Assembly (NCBI GenBank): GCA_029067025.1
Contig: JAIEFH010000142.1
Coordinates: 1-35,335, forward strand
Direction of reading: 5' to 3'
DNA from: Oscillospiraceae bacterium
GTDB lineage: Bacteria > Bacillota > Clostridia > Oscillospirales > Oscillospiraceae
Length of the DNA stretch: 35,335 nucleotides
Shown: positions 8,596-16,539 of the stretch, piece after piece
Numbering within the stretch: position 1 is the first letter of the stretch
Layout: each line of letters starts with the position of its first letter
Notes under the pieces: model-generated
The model's database searches: none
Told to the model about the DNA's origin: nothing
Seen by the model: the letters and a program-made list of their open reading frames with translations, nothing else
Program-made: the position numbers and the translations under genes

Positions 8596-10002
8596 ATGAC
8601 TGGTGCAATGTATGCGGCCATCGCTGGCCTGCGAACCCATATGCAGAACCTGAACGTAATCGGCAACAACGTGGCCAACGTCAACACCCAGAGCTATAAA
8701 TCCGCCCGTTCGGTGTTCAAGACGGCCATCTATACCACCCTGTCCGGCGGCTCCGACGGCACCGAGATCGTGGGCGGCGCCAACCCCTCTCAGATCGGCT
8801 ACGGCTCCAATATGGCCAGCGTGGGCATCGACATGAGTACGGGCAACTACGCCGTTACCGGCAACGCCACCGACATGATGCTGGACGGCGACGGCTTCTT
8901 CCTCATGGGCAACAAGGACGTGGCCGACACCTTTAACGGCAGCAACGGCGACGTGAGCAAGCTCACCTCCCTGACCCTCACGCGGCTGGGCAACTTCGGC
9001 TTCAAGGCCGACGGCTACCTGACCAACGACGACCTGTGCGTCTACGGCTTTATGTGCATCGGCGTGTGGGGCGACGCCAACCACCCGATGGAGATCGCGG
9101 GTGAAAACGGAGCGACGACCCCCAACCCCGCCGCCTTGGGCAAAAAGGCGGGCGACCCCATCTTCAGCGACCAGTTGGTGCCCATCCGCTTCCCCGGCGT
9201 GCGCATGACCGAGCGCTACTACGACGAGGAAGGCGTGGAGCTTGCCGGCCAGGATTTGACGACAGCCCAAGGACTGAACGCCACTCAGCTGGCGGCGAGA
9301 GGCTGGACTGTTCAAGAGGTGGGCGAGATCATGTACGCTACCACCGGCGCCGACGGCATCGGCAAGCTCCAGGACGCCTATTATTATGTGGATCCGACCA
9401 CCGGCGAGGCGGTTGAGGCGGGCCAGGACGGCCAGTATCCTGCCGGCGCGGTCAAGACGCTTTACAGCAAGGCTCAGTTCACCGGCATCACCGTGGATCA
9501 AAAGACCGGCCTGATTACCGGCACCAGCAATGAGACCAACGAGGTGGTCACCATCGGCTGCGTGGCGGTGGGCCAGGTGACCAACCCCAACGGCGTGACC
9601 CAGATCGGCAACAGCTACTACAACGCGGGCGCCGGCTCCGGCGACCTGACCATCTCCGTTCTGGGCGGCGGCGCCTCGAAGCTGGGCATCAACTACGTAA
9701 ACGGCGAGCTCACCCGCGCCCGCGCGCAGGCTGAAGCCGGCACTGGCGGCACCGGTGGCACTGGCGGGACTGGCGGCACCGGCGGCGACACCAACACAGT
9801 AGAGGTCGAATACGCCGACGGGATGCGCATCCGCAACGGCGGCAAGACCACCCTGCTGTCCAACGGCCTGGAGATGTCCAAGACCGACCTGGCCCAGGAG
9901 ATCTCCAACATGATCCTGACCCAGCGCGGCTATCAGGCCAACACCCGTATCATCACCGTGACCGACTCCATGCTGGAGGAACTGGTCAACATGAAGCGCT
10001 GA
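8596..10002 (+). CDS. flgE: Flagellar hook protein FlgE
   Basis: FlgE (468 aa) is the hook subunit that forms the universal joint between rod and filament. The N-terminal rod/hook signature is clear (MYAAIAGLRTHMQNLNVIGNNVANVNTQSYKS), as are the FlgE-type MLDGDGFFLMG strand and the C-terminal helix NMILTQRGYQANTRIITVTDSMLEELVNMKR. The middle holds the variable surface domains. Five TGG tripeptide repeats (residues 383-397) form a flexible insert just before the C-terminal core. The AAAGGAG ribosome binding site ends 14 bases before the ATG, unusually far, and no better in-frame start exists. Confidence 0.95.
   Translation: MTGAMYAAIAGLRTHMQNLNVIGNNVANVNTQSYKSARSVFKTAIYTTLSGGSDGTEIVGGANPSQIGYGSNMASVGIDMSTGNYAVTGNATDMMLDGDGFFLMGNKDVADTFNGSNGDVSKLTSLTLTRLGNFGFKADGYLTNDDLCVYGFMCIGVWGDANHPMEIAGENGATTPNPAALGKKAGDPIFSDQLVPIRFPGVRMTERYYDEEGVELAGQDLTTAQGLNATQLAARGWTVQEVGEIMYATTGADGIGKLQDAYYYVDPTTGEAVEAGQDGQYPAGAVKTLYSKAQFTGITVDQKTGLITGTSNETNEVVTIGCVAVGQVTNPNGVTQIGNSYYNAGAGSGDLTISVLGGGASKLGINYVNGELTRARAQAEAGTGGTGGTGGTGGTGGDTNTVEVEYADGMRIRNGGKTTLLSNGLEMSKTDLAQEISNMILTQRGYQANTRIITVTDSMLEELVNMKR
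9742..9786 (+). repeat. Five 9-nt repeats encoding (Thr-Gly-Gly)5 in FlgE
   Basis: Five consecutive ACN-GGN-GGN units encode TGG repeats at residues 383-397 of FlgE. Codons differ between units (act/acc, ggc/ggt/ggg), so the array is not a freshly slipped microsatellite. It sits between the variable domain and the conserved C-terminal helix and would give a flexible, loop-like surface insert. Confidence 0.9.
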
Positions 10003-10026
10003 TTTTCAGTAATTTGAACGCGGCCC

Positions 10027-10059
10027 GGCCCGGGGGAGGCTAAAACCTCCCTCCGGGCC
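10027..10059 (+). other. Strong GC hairpin between flgE and flbD
   Basis: GGCCCGGGGGAGG (10027-10039) pairs with CCTCCCTCCGGGCC (10046-10059), leaving one extra T and a CTAAAA loop. The stem is very stable but has no T-run after it. It lies 25 bases after the hook-gene stop and before the AAGGAGG of the next gene. Likely roles are partial attenuation or a barrier against 3' exonucleases that raises hook mRNA over the downstream motor genes. Confidence 0.65.
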
Positions 10060-10098
10060 AGCCCCCTGTGGTCCCCAACTAAGAAGGAGGTTTGCGCG

Positions 10099-10314
10099 AT
10101 GATCGTCCTGACAAAACGTAACCATGAGAAATTCCTGGTCAACCATTTGCAGATCGAGTACATCGAGACCATCCCCGAATCCAAGATCGTCATGATGAAC
10201 CACGACTTCTACCTCGTCCGCGAGAGCACGGAGGAGATCATTGATAAGATCGCGAAGTACAACGCCAAGGTGATGGACATCCAGCGTGAGATCGCCGTGG
10301 TGGATAAGCGATAA
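10099..10314 (+). CDS. FlbD/SwrD-family flagellar protein
   Basis: This 71-aa protein belongs to the FlbD (YlzI/SwrD) family that follows flgE in Firmicutes. The pattern is clear: MIVLTKRNHEKFLVNHLQIEYIETIPESKIVM, then a short beta-rich middle and the end ESTEEIIDKIAKYNAKV. In Bacillus subtilis the homologue SwrD increases flagellar motor power for swarming. Its place here directly before motA and motB fits a link to stator output. The start has AAGGAGG 11 bases upstream. It has no membrane segment. Confidence 0.9.
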   Translation: MIVLTKRNHEKFLVNHLQIEYIETIPESKIVMMNHDFYLVRESTEEIIDKIAKYNAKVMDIQREIAVVDKR

Positions 10315-10377
10315 AGACAGAGACAAAGCGTCCGGGCCGACCGCTCTGCGCCCCGGCATTGGAGGTAGTGCTGTAGT

Positions 10378-11229
10378 ATGAATATTACATATATCATTGG
10401 CCTTGTCCTGGCCATCCTGGTGTTCCTGCTGGGCTGTGTGCTGGGCATCAACATCGGCCCTGCGGCGGCGGCGGCTCAGAAGCCTCTGTTTGAGTTCAAC
10501 CCCGGCAACCTGTGGAACTTCTTCGACGCGGCCAGTATCTTCATCGTCATCGGCTGTACCTTCGCCATCGTGGTGGCCAGCTTCCCGGCCAGCACCCTGT
10601 CGTCCATCCCCAAGCACTTCGGGGTCATGCTCAACGCCGGGAAGTTCAACCCCATGACCTACATCGACCAGCTGGTGGATCTGGCCCAAACCGCCCGTAA
10701 AAACGGCCTGCTGGCCCTGGAAGGCAAGGCCAACGAGCAGGAGGACCCCTTCTTTAAACAGGCCATCATGCTCATCGTGGACGCCAACGACCCGGACAAG
10801 GTGCGGGCCATCCTGGAGAACGACATCGACTGTATGTCCGCCCGGCATGAGGACGCGGCGGCGCTGTATGACAAAGCGTCGTCAGTGGCCCCGGCCTTCG
10901 GCATGGTGGGTACGCTGGTGGGCCTGATCAATATGCTGGCTTCCATGGATCCCACCAGCGGCGGCGGCGACCTGGGCAAGGACATGGGCACCGCCCTGAT
11001 CACCACCCTGTACGGCTGTATCCTGGCCCACATGATCTTCGGCCCCATCGCCAACAACCTGCGGATCCGGGACGGCGAGGAAGTGCTGTGCAAGCAGATC
11101 ATCGTGGAGGGCATCATGTCCATCCAGTCCGGCGAGAACCCAAAGGCTCTGCGGGAGAAGCTGCTGACCTACATTCCCCAGGGACAGCGGGAGGCCGCGA
11201 GCAGCTCCGCTGGTTCCGGCGGAGAATAA
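10378..11229 (+). CDS. motA: Flagellar motor stator protein MotA
   Basis: MotA (283 aa) forms the pentameric part of the ion-driven stator. Four membrane helices are visible: residues about 4-24, 43-64, and the pair near 175-195 and 210-230. The conserved proline segment APAFGMVGTLVGLI marks the third helix, and the large cytoplasmic loop between helices 2 and 3 carries ARKNGLLALEGKA and the RHEDAAALYDKA region that touch FliG. The tail after residue 265 is Ser/Gly/Ala-rich. Whether the stator uses protons or sodium cannot be told from the sequence. Placing motAB inside the fla cluster, rather than apart as in Bacillus, is typical of clostridia. Confidence 0.95.
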   Translation: MNITYIIGLVLAILVFLLGCVLGINIGPAAAAAQKPLFEFNPGNLWNFFDAASIFIVIGCTFAIVVASFPASTLSSIPKHFGVMLNAGKFNPMTYIDQLVDLAQTARKNGLLALEGKANEQEDPFFKQAIMLIVDANDPDKVRAILENDIDCMSARHEDAAALYDKASSVAPAFGMVGTLVGLINMLASMDPTSGGGDLGKDMGTALITTLYGCILAHMIFGPIANNLRIRDGEEVLCKQIIVEGIMSIQSGENPKALREKLLTYIPQGQREAASSSAGSGGE

Positions 11230-11274
11230 GACAGCTGTCATTTTCGCGCAATGTGAGATAAAGGAGTTGAGAAC

Positions 11275-12078
11275 ATGGCGAAAAAGAAATCAGGCGGTGG
11301 CGGCGGCGCTAACTGGATGGATACATATGGCGACATGGTGACCCTGCTTCTGTGCTTCTTCGTCCTGCTCTATTCCATGTCCACCATCAGCGAGGACAAG
11401 TGGAAGGCCATTGTCCAGAGCTTCAACCCCCTGGCCACCGAGATCACCACTGACCCGGGAGGGAAGGGAGGCCCCTTCGCCGATCCAGATGTTGGGGACA
11501 AGAACCCCGGCCTAAGCGAAATTGAGAGCGCCCAGAAGATAATCGACGACATGATGGAGCAGATGGAAGAGGCGCTCAAGCAGATGGCCGCCAACGAAGG
11601 GCTGGGCGACGCCATCTCCGTGGAGCTGACCGGCGGCAAGATCTATGTCAAATTCAGCGACACCGTGTTCTTCGGCGGCAACAGCTCCACGCTGAAGCCG
11701 GAGGCCCAGGAGATCCTGCGCCAGGTGTGTGCCGTGCTGGACGCGGGGAAGGACGCCATCGAGGAGATTCGCGTCCAGGGACATACTGCTCAGCAGTACG
11801 ATGACCGGCCCAACGAGCCCCACGGCGACCGTCAGCTGGCCAGCAATCGGGCTACGGAAGTGGTGTATTTCATTCAGACCAACAGCTCCATCCACCCCGC
11901 CCGGCTCATCAGCGAGGGCTACGGCCAGTGGAGGCCCATTAGGGATAACCAGGGTGAGGAGAACAAAGCCCCTAACCGCCGGGTGGAAATGATCATCAGC
12001 GGCGTGGACCTGGAGAACAACACCGAGCTGAGCGAGGCGTTGTCCAAGTTCATCAGCTTAGACGGCGGGGAGCCGTAA
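11275..12078 (+). CDS. motB: Flagellar motor stator protein MotB
   Basis: MotB (267 aa) anchors the stator to peptidoglycan and supplies the ion-binding aspartate. A Lys/Gly-rich cytoplasmic start leads into one membrane helix, TYGDMVTLLLCFFVLLYS, in which Asp20 is the expected ion-carrying residue. The plug and linker (about 45-110) follow, then an OmpA-type peptidoglycan-binding domain (about 115-255) with SNRATEVVYFIQ and GYGQWRPI, ending NRRVEMIISG. The usual GHTD motif reads GHTA at residues 169-172, so one conserved acidic residue is replaced, and the next segment (QQYDDRPNEPHGD) is longer than usual. It follows motA after 45 bp with AAAGGAG. Confidence 0.93.
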   Translation: MAKKKSGGGGGANWMDTYGDMVTLLLCFFVLLYSMSTISEDKWKAIVQSFNPLATEITTDPGGKGGPFADPDVGDKNPGLSEIESAQKIIDDMMEQMEEALKQMAANEGLGDAISVELTGGKIYVKFSDTVFFGGNSSTLKPEAQEILRQVCAVLDAGKDAIEEIRVQGHTAQQYDDRPNEPHGDRQLASNRATEVVYFIQTNSSIHPARLISEGYGQWRPIRDNQGEENKAPNRRVEMIISGVDLENNTELSEALSKFISLDGGEP

Positions 12079-12118
12079 GGCACCGCAAAAAATTCAGCAG
12101 ATTAGGTGAGGTGATTCG

Positions 12119-13162
12119 ATGGCTGAGGTATTGTCGCAGAGCCAAATTGACGCGCTTTTGAACTCGATGCGCAGCGGCGGCGACGCGGAAAAAGCGGAGG
12201 AAAAGCAGCCGGAGAAGAAGTATCGGAAATATGACTTCACCACCCCCCGCAAATTTACCAAAGACCGGATCAAGATGCTCAACGGCATCTTTGAGAACTA
12301 TACGAGGGTCATCAGCTCCCGGCTCAACGCCCAGCTGCGCACCAACTGCGAGATCACGGTGGAGAGCATCGAGGAGCAGAAGTTCTACGAGTTCAACAAC
12401 GCCCTCACAGAGGGGGATGTGCTGGCCATGGTGGACACCACCATCCATCCCATCCTCCGCCCCTGGGATACAGGGGGAGAGGACAAGGACATTGTGGTGG
12501 AGGACCCGGTGATGGTGTACCTGTCCACCTCTACCGCGCTGGCGATGATGGACCGGATGATGGGCAGCGAGGACAACTCGGAGCGGGATGTGCCCATGGG
12601 GTACGCTTACACCGACCTGGAGCTCCAGCTGTACGAGCACCTGATGAAGGACATCATCACCCTGATGGGAAGCAGCTGGGAGAACTACGTGCCCATCACC
12701 TTTGAGTACAACCGGACCCAGGTGAACCCCACTCTGGTCCAGCTTCTGAACCTGGACGAGACAGTGGTGCTGGTGGACATGAAGCTGAATTTCGGCGGCA
12801 GCGAGGGCCGGATGAGCATCGTGCTTCCGGGCAATATGCTGATGAGCGTATTCGGCGAGGTCAACCGGGAGAGCATGGGCCGCAAGGTGGCCAGCGAGGA
12901 CAACTCGGATGAGATTTTCGACAAGCTGCGGGATTCCAGCTTGGAGATTATCGCCGCACTGGGTGAGACCCGAATCTCCCTCAGTGATATTTACCACCTG
13001 AACGTGGGCGATGTGGTGGATCTGGGCAGATCGAAGGATTCGCCGGTATTTTTGGAGATCGGTGGTTACCAGTGGTTTACCGGGCGCATGGGAACCCACA
13101 AGAAAAACATGGCCATCAAGATAGACGAGGTGTGCTATTCGGCCGAGCAAAGGAGCGAATAA
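12119..13162 (+). CDS. fliM: Flagellar motor switch protein FliM
   Basis: FliM (347 aa) is the C-ring protein that receives CheY-P and passes the signal to FliG. The N-terminal CheY-binding peptide LSQSQIDALLNS is at residues 5-16. A charged linker follows, then the middle CheC-like domain from FTKDRIKMLNGIFENYTRVISS to about residue 240, and a C-terminal SpoA/FliN-like domain ending GRMGTHKKNMAIKI. All domains look intact. Bacillus has fliL just before fliM; here the 40-bp gap after motB holds only the ribosome binding site TAGGTGAGGTGA, so FliL is absent from this position. Confidence 0.96.
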   Translation: MAEVLSQSQIDALLNSMRSGGDAEKAEEKQPEKKYRKYDFTTPRKFTKDRIKMLNGIFENYTRVISSRLNAQLRTNCEITVESIEEQKFYEFNNALTEGDVLAMVDTTIHPILRPWDTGGEDKDIVVEDPVMVYLSTSTALAMMDRMMGSEDNSERDVPMGYAYTDLELQLYEHLMKDIITLMGSSWENYVPITFEYNRTQVNPTLVQLLNLDETVVLVDMKLNFGGSEGRMSIVLPGNMLMSVFGEVNRESMGRKVASEDNSDEIFDKLRDSSLEIIAALGETRISLSDIYHLNVGDVVDLGRSKDSPVFLEIGGYQWFTGRMGTHKKNMAIKIDEVCYSAEQRSE

Positions 13163-13165
13163 CGG

Positions 13166-14689
13166 ATGGAGAAGGAAATGTTCAGCCCAATGGCGATTGA
13201 TGCCTTGGGCGAGATGATGAATATCAGCCTGGGCTCCTCGGCCACCGCGGTGTCAAATATGCTGGATCATCGGGTGGATATTACCACACCCACGGTCTCA
13301 GTGGTGGACGTGAAGGACTTCTCCCTGGGCAATCTGGAGCCGGCCATCGGCGTGGAAATCAGGTACGTCGAGGGCCTGGAGGGCAGCAACATCATGCTGC
13401 TCAAGCGCAGCGACATCAAGATCATTGTGGACATCCTCATGGGGATGGAGACAGCCGAGGAGGACTTCGAACTCAACGAGCTGACCATCAGCTGTGTGTG
13501 CGAGGTTATGAACCAGATGATGGGCTCGGCTGCCACCGCCATGTCCGACTTCCTGGGCTTCCGCGTGGACATCTCCACGCCCCAGTCCTTTGAGCTGGAC
13601 AGTCTGGAGCATTTCAAGCAGGACCATATGCCCAAGGGCGCGGAGCAGGTTGTGGTGGTTCGCTTCTTCCTGAAGATCGAGAACGCGCTGGAGAGCGAGT
13701 TCATGAACGTGATGAGCGTGTCCCTGGCCAAGGAGCTGCTCAAGAGCCTGGGCCTGGAGAGCGAAGTGTCCAGCGGCGTGCCGGACGGAGCGCCCCTCCC
13801 GGAGGCGGCCCCCGAGCCGGAGCTCAGCAACCGGGTGATGAGCCAGGAGGAGATCGAGGCCCTGCTCCACGGAGGCGGGGCGGCTCCCGCTCCCGAACCG
13901 GAGCCCGCCCCGGCGGGCGGCGACCGGAAGATGAGCCAGGAGGACATCGAGAAGCTGCTGGCCGGAGGCATTCCGCCCGCTGAGCCGGAACCCGCCCCCG
14001 CGCCCGCTGGCGGCGACAAGAAAATGAGCCAGGAGGACATTGAGAAGATGCTGGCTGGTATGAACAGTGAGCCCGCCCCCGCTCCCGCGGCCCAGGCGGC
14101 GCCCGTTCAGGCTCCTGCGGCCCAGGCAGCGCCTTCCCAGGCTCCTGCGGCGCAGATGCCGCCCCAGGGAATGCCGTCCAGCCCCCAGATGGGCCAGCCG
14201 GGACAGATGCCTCCATACCCCTATCCGCCCATGCCCGGGCCGGACGGACAGATGCAGGGCGGTTACATGGGCTATCCCCCCATGTACTATCCGCCGTATC
14301 CCTACCCCTATCCCCCCCAGCCGGAGCAGCCCCAGAAGGCCGCTCCCGAGCCCAAGGTCATCGCCACCAAGCCCGCGCCCATGGAGCCGCTTGACGCGAC
14401 GGAGCGCCTGGGCAAAGAGCAGGCGCAGAACCTGGACCTCATCATGGAGGTGCCTCTCCAGGTGACGGTGGAAATCGGCAGGGCGCGCCGGAAGGTGCAG
14501 GATATTCTGGAATTCGCCAAGGGTTCGCTGGTGGTGCTGGATAAGCTGGCTGGCGACCAGGTGGATCTGTTTGTCAACGGCAAGTGCATCGCCCGGGGCG
14601 AGGTGGTGGTCATTGAGGACAACTTCGGCGTCCGCATCACCGAGATTGTGCAGACCCCAGGCATTGAGATGCTGGCAACCGGCAGATAA
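13166..14689 (+). CDS. fliY: Flagellar motor switch phosphatase FliY with repeated EIDALL-type motifs
   Basis: FliY (507 aa) is the Firmicute C-ring protein that also dephosphorylates CheY-P. Residues 1-215 are two CheC-type halves, each with an intact ExxN site: E16/N19 in ALGEMMNISLGSSATA and E113/N116 in CEVMNQMMGSAATA. The usual N-terminal CheY-binding EIDALL peptide is missing; instead three copies lie in the linker at M225 (MSQEEIEALL), M256 (MSQEDIEKLL) and M287 (MSQEDIEKML), spaced exactly 31 residues apart. A Pro/Gln/Tyr-rich spacer of about 100 residues leads to the FliN-like SpoA domain (about 423-500). At 507 residues it is much longer than the Bacillus protein (about 378). It starts four bases after fliM. 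Confidence 0.94.
   Translation: MEKEMFSPMAIDALGEMMNISLGSSATAVSNMLDHRVDITTPTVSVVDVKDFSLGNLEPAIGVEIRYVEGLEGSNIMLLKRSDIKIIVDILMGMETAEEDFELNELTISCVCEVMNQMMGSAATAMSDFLGFRVDISTPQSFELDSLEHFKQDHMPKGAEQVVVVRFFLKIENALESEFMNVMSVSLAKELLKSLGLESEVSSGVPDGAPLPEAAPEPELSNRVMSQEEIEALLHGGGAAPAPEPEPAPAGGDRKMSQEDIEKLLAGGIPPAEPEPAPAPAGGDKKMSQEDIEKMLAGMNSEPAPAPAAQAAPVQAPAAQAAPSQAPAAQMPPQGMPSSPQMGQPGQMPPYPYPPMPGPDGQMQGGYMGYPPMYYPPYPYPYPPQPEQPQKAAPEPKVIATKPAPMEPLDATERLGKEQAQNLDLIMEVPLQVTVEIGRARRKVQDILEFAKGSLVVLDKLAGDQVDLFVNGKCIARGEVVVIEDNFGVRITEIVQTPGIEMLATGR
13838..14023 (+). repeat. 93-nt tandem repeat in fliY (two full units plus partial third)
   Basis: Units begin at 13838, 13931 and 14024, each opening with codons for MSQE(E/D)IE and closing with PAPAGGD(R/K)K. 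The first two units are complete (31 codons each); the third diverges after MSQEDIEKMLAGMNS into an Ala/Gln/Pro-rich run. The core motif resembles the CheY-P-binding peptide of FliM (LSQSQIDALL in this same window). The spacing is exact at the codon level, which points to internal duplication. Confidence 0.92.
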
Positions 14690-14765
14690 GGCCGAACTCA
14701 TAAAACCCGCCCCGGAAAACCCAAGCCGCGGGCCACAACATCAATGAAAAAGGATGGATTAACCA

Positions 14766-15134
14766 ATGGCTAAGAAAATTCTGTTAGTGGACGACGCCGC
14801 TTTTATGCGCAAGATGATCAAGGACACGCTGACCAAGAATGGCTACACCGATGTGTACGAGGCTGTGGACGGCGCCGACGCCGTGGAGAAGTTCAGCGAG
14901 ATCGGCCCCGACCTGGTGGTCATGGACATCACCATGCCCAACATGGACGGCCTGGAGGCCCTGAAGGCCATCCGCGCCAAGGATGGCAGCGCCAACGTGG
15001 TTATGTGCTCCGCCATGGGCCAGGAGTCCATGGTTATGGACGCCGTGCGCTCCGGCGCCAAGGACTTCATCGTCAAGCCCTTTAAGCCCGACCGCGTGCT
15101 CAAGACCGTCACCTCCATTCTGGGCGCGCCCTGA
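14766..15134 (+). CDS. cheY: Chemotaxis response regulator CheY
   Basis: CheY (122 aa) is a single receiver domain that, when phosphorylated by CheA, binds FliM/FliY and alters the direction of motor rotation. All catalytic residues are present: the acidic pair D9/D10, the phosphorylated D54 in VVMDITMPNMDG, S82 in CSAMGQES and K104 in IVKPFKP. There is no output domain. It lies between fliY and fliO, the same place as in Bacillus subtilis, which supports its being the motor CheY. AAGGAT lies upstream of the ATG; the 76-bp gap before it shows no clear promoter or terminator. Confidence 0.96.
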   Translation: MAKKILLVDDAAFMRKMIKDTLTKNGYTDVYEAVDGADAVEKFSEIGPDLVVMDITMPNMDGLEALKAIRAKDGSANVVMCSAMGQESMVMDAVRSGAKDFIVKPFKPDRVLKTVTSILGAP

Positions 15135-15139
15135 CGGAG

Positions 15140-15544
15140 ATGCCGCGGCATAGCTGCCCGATCGCGCTGAGCACAGCGTCTTTGGGAAACAATTTGCTCT
15201 CCCTGGCCTGGGTGCTGGTGTGTGTGGCGGTCATCATCGTGCTGGCCTACCTGTTCACCAAGTACGCGGTGGGCAGGGGCGGCGGCTTTCTGGGCGCGGG
15301 CGGCGGCACGGATCGTTTCAAGGTGCTGTGCCGTCTGTCCCTGGGAAGGGATCAAGCCGCGGTGCTGGTTCGGGCGGGAGAGCGCTATCTTCTGCTGGGG
15401 GTGGCTCCCTCGGGCATTACGGTGCTGGCGGAGCTGACTCAGGAGGAGGCCGAGAGCCTGTACGTGCGCCCTGACCATCAGCCGGCGCCTCCCAGCTTTG
15501 GGGAAGCGCTGCGCACCGTACTCAAGCAAAAGAAACCGAGGTGA
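15140..15544 (+). CDS. fliO: Flagellar biosynthesis protein FliO
   Basis: FliO (134 aa) is a small membrane protein that helps assemble the FliP ring of the export gate. There is one membrane helix at about residues 20-42 (LAWVLVCVAVIIVLAYLFT) followed by a beta-rich cytoplasmic part with FKVLCRLSLGRDQAAVLVRAGERYLLLGV, typical of the family. The start is uncertain: the ATG at 15140 has a GGAG touching it, leaving no spacing, and lies only five bases after the cheY stop; a TTG at 15182 is the other in-frame option but has no better site. Coupled translation from cheY would explain the arrangement. FliO is poorly conserved; the position before fliP supports the call. Confidence 0.83.
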   Translation: MPRHSCPIALSTASLGNNLLSLAWVLVCVAVIIVLAYLFTKYAVGRGGGFLGAGGGTDRFKVLCRLSLGRDQAAVLVRAGERYLLLGVAPSGITVLAELTQEEAESLYVRPDHQPAPPSFGEALRTVLKQKKPR

Positions 15545-15551
15545 GGATGGG

Positions 15552-16232
15552 ATGCCGACGGACAGTTTGATCAACATCAACGGAGACAGCGTACAGACCC
15601 TGGAGATTCTGTTCCTCACCACCATGATCGCCCTGCTGCCCTCCATGCTGGTGATGATGACCTCCTTCACCCGGTACATCATCTCCCTGTCCTTCCTGCG
15701 CAACGCCATGGGTACGCAGCAGAGTCCGCCCAACGTGGTACTGGTGGGCATTGCTATGTTTCTCACCCTCATCACCATGAACCCGGTGATTACCCGCATC
15801 CAGACGGAGGCGTGGGTGCCGTACACCGAGCAGGAGATCGGCCAGGAGGAGTTCCTGGCCCGGGCGTCCGTCCCGCTGAAGGAATTTATGCTGCACAACA
15901 CCGAGCCAAACACCCTGCGGATGTTCTGTAATCTGGCCCATGTGGACGTGCCCGATGACGCCGCCGGGCTGGACGGGGTGGCGATGGATCTGCCCCTGCG
16001 CATCATCGTGCCCGCTTTCATGACCCAGGAGCTGCAAAAAGCGTTCTACACCGGATTGCTGCTGTACATCCCCTTTATGCTCATCGACATCGTGGTATCC
16101 TCCACGCTGATGAGTATGGGCATGATTATGCTGCCGCCGGCCATGATCTCCACCCCCTTCAAGCTGCTTTTGTTCGTCTCTATCAACGGCTGGAGCCTGC
16201 TGTTCTCCTCTTTGGTGCAGAGCGTCCGGTAA
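15552..16232 (+). CDS. fliP: Flagellar export gate protein FliP
   Basis: FliP (226 aa) forms, with FliQ and FliR, the helical core of the export gate. Hydrophobic segments occur at about residues 15-37, 57-78, 160-185 and 195-215. Family motifs are MMTSFTRYIISLSFLRNAMGTQQSPPNQ-like residues (here SPPNVVLVGIAMFLT) and LPLRIIVPAFMTQELQKAF near residue 150. An in-frame ATG at 15498 lies inside fliO and has no ribosome binding site; the ATG at 15552, after GAGGTGAGG, gives the expected length, close to the 221 aa of Bacillus. Confidence 0.95.
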   Translation: MPTDSLININGDSVQTLEILFLTTMIALLPSMLVMMTSFTRYIISLSFLRNAMGTQQSPPNVVLVGIAMFLTLITMNPVITRIQTEAWVPYTEQEIGQEEFLARASVPLKEFMLHNTEPNTLRMFCNLAHVDVPDDAAGLDGVAMDLPLRIIVPAFMTQELQKAFYTGLLLYIPFMLIDIVVSSTLMSMGMIMLPPAMISTPFKLLLFVSINGWSLLFSSLVQSVR

Positions 16233-16259
16233 GTTCCGCCCCCAAGGAAGGAGTACACT

Positions 16260-16520
16260 ATGGATACCTCGCAGGTGATGGATCTTCTTCGGGACGCGGT
16301 GGGCGTGGCCATTAGGCTGTGCAGCCCCATGCTGCTGCTGGCTATGCTGGTGGGCGTGGTGGTGGCCATTTTTCAGGCTGTCACCCAAATCCACGAACAG
16401 ATCATCGGCTTTGTGCTGAAGCTCATCGTGGTGGTAGCGGTGCTTCTGCTGGGGGGCGGCTGGATGATGGACACCCTTCAGGACTATACCTATCAGATTT
16501 TTACCCTGATCGCCAGTTAG
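16260..16520 (+). CDS. fliQ: Flagellar export gate protein FliQ
   Basis: FliQ (86 aa) is a two-helix membrane protein that packs around the FliP/FliR pore. It starts with the family pattern MDTSQVMDLLRDAVGVAIRL, followed by hairpin helices at about residues 16-38 and 50-72, separated by a QAVTQIHEQ turn that is highly conserved. Length is exactly that of the family. AAGGAAGGAG precedes the ATG, and fliR follows after 19 bp. Confidence 0.96.
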   Translation: MDTSQVMDLLRDAVGVAIRLCSPMLLLAMLVGVVVAIFQAVTQIHEQIIGFVLKLIVVVAVLLLGGGWMMDTLQDYTYQIFTLIAS

Positions 16521-16539
16521 GCCGGGAGGGGGCGCTTCC

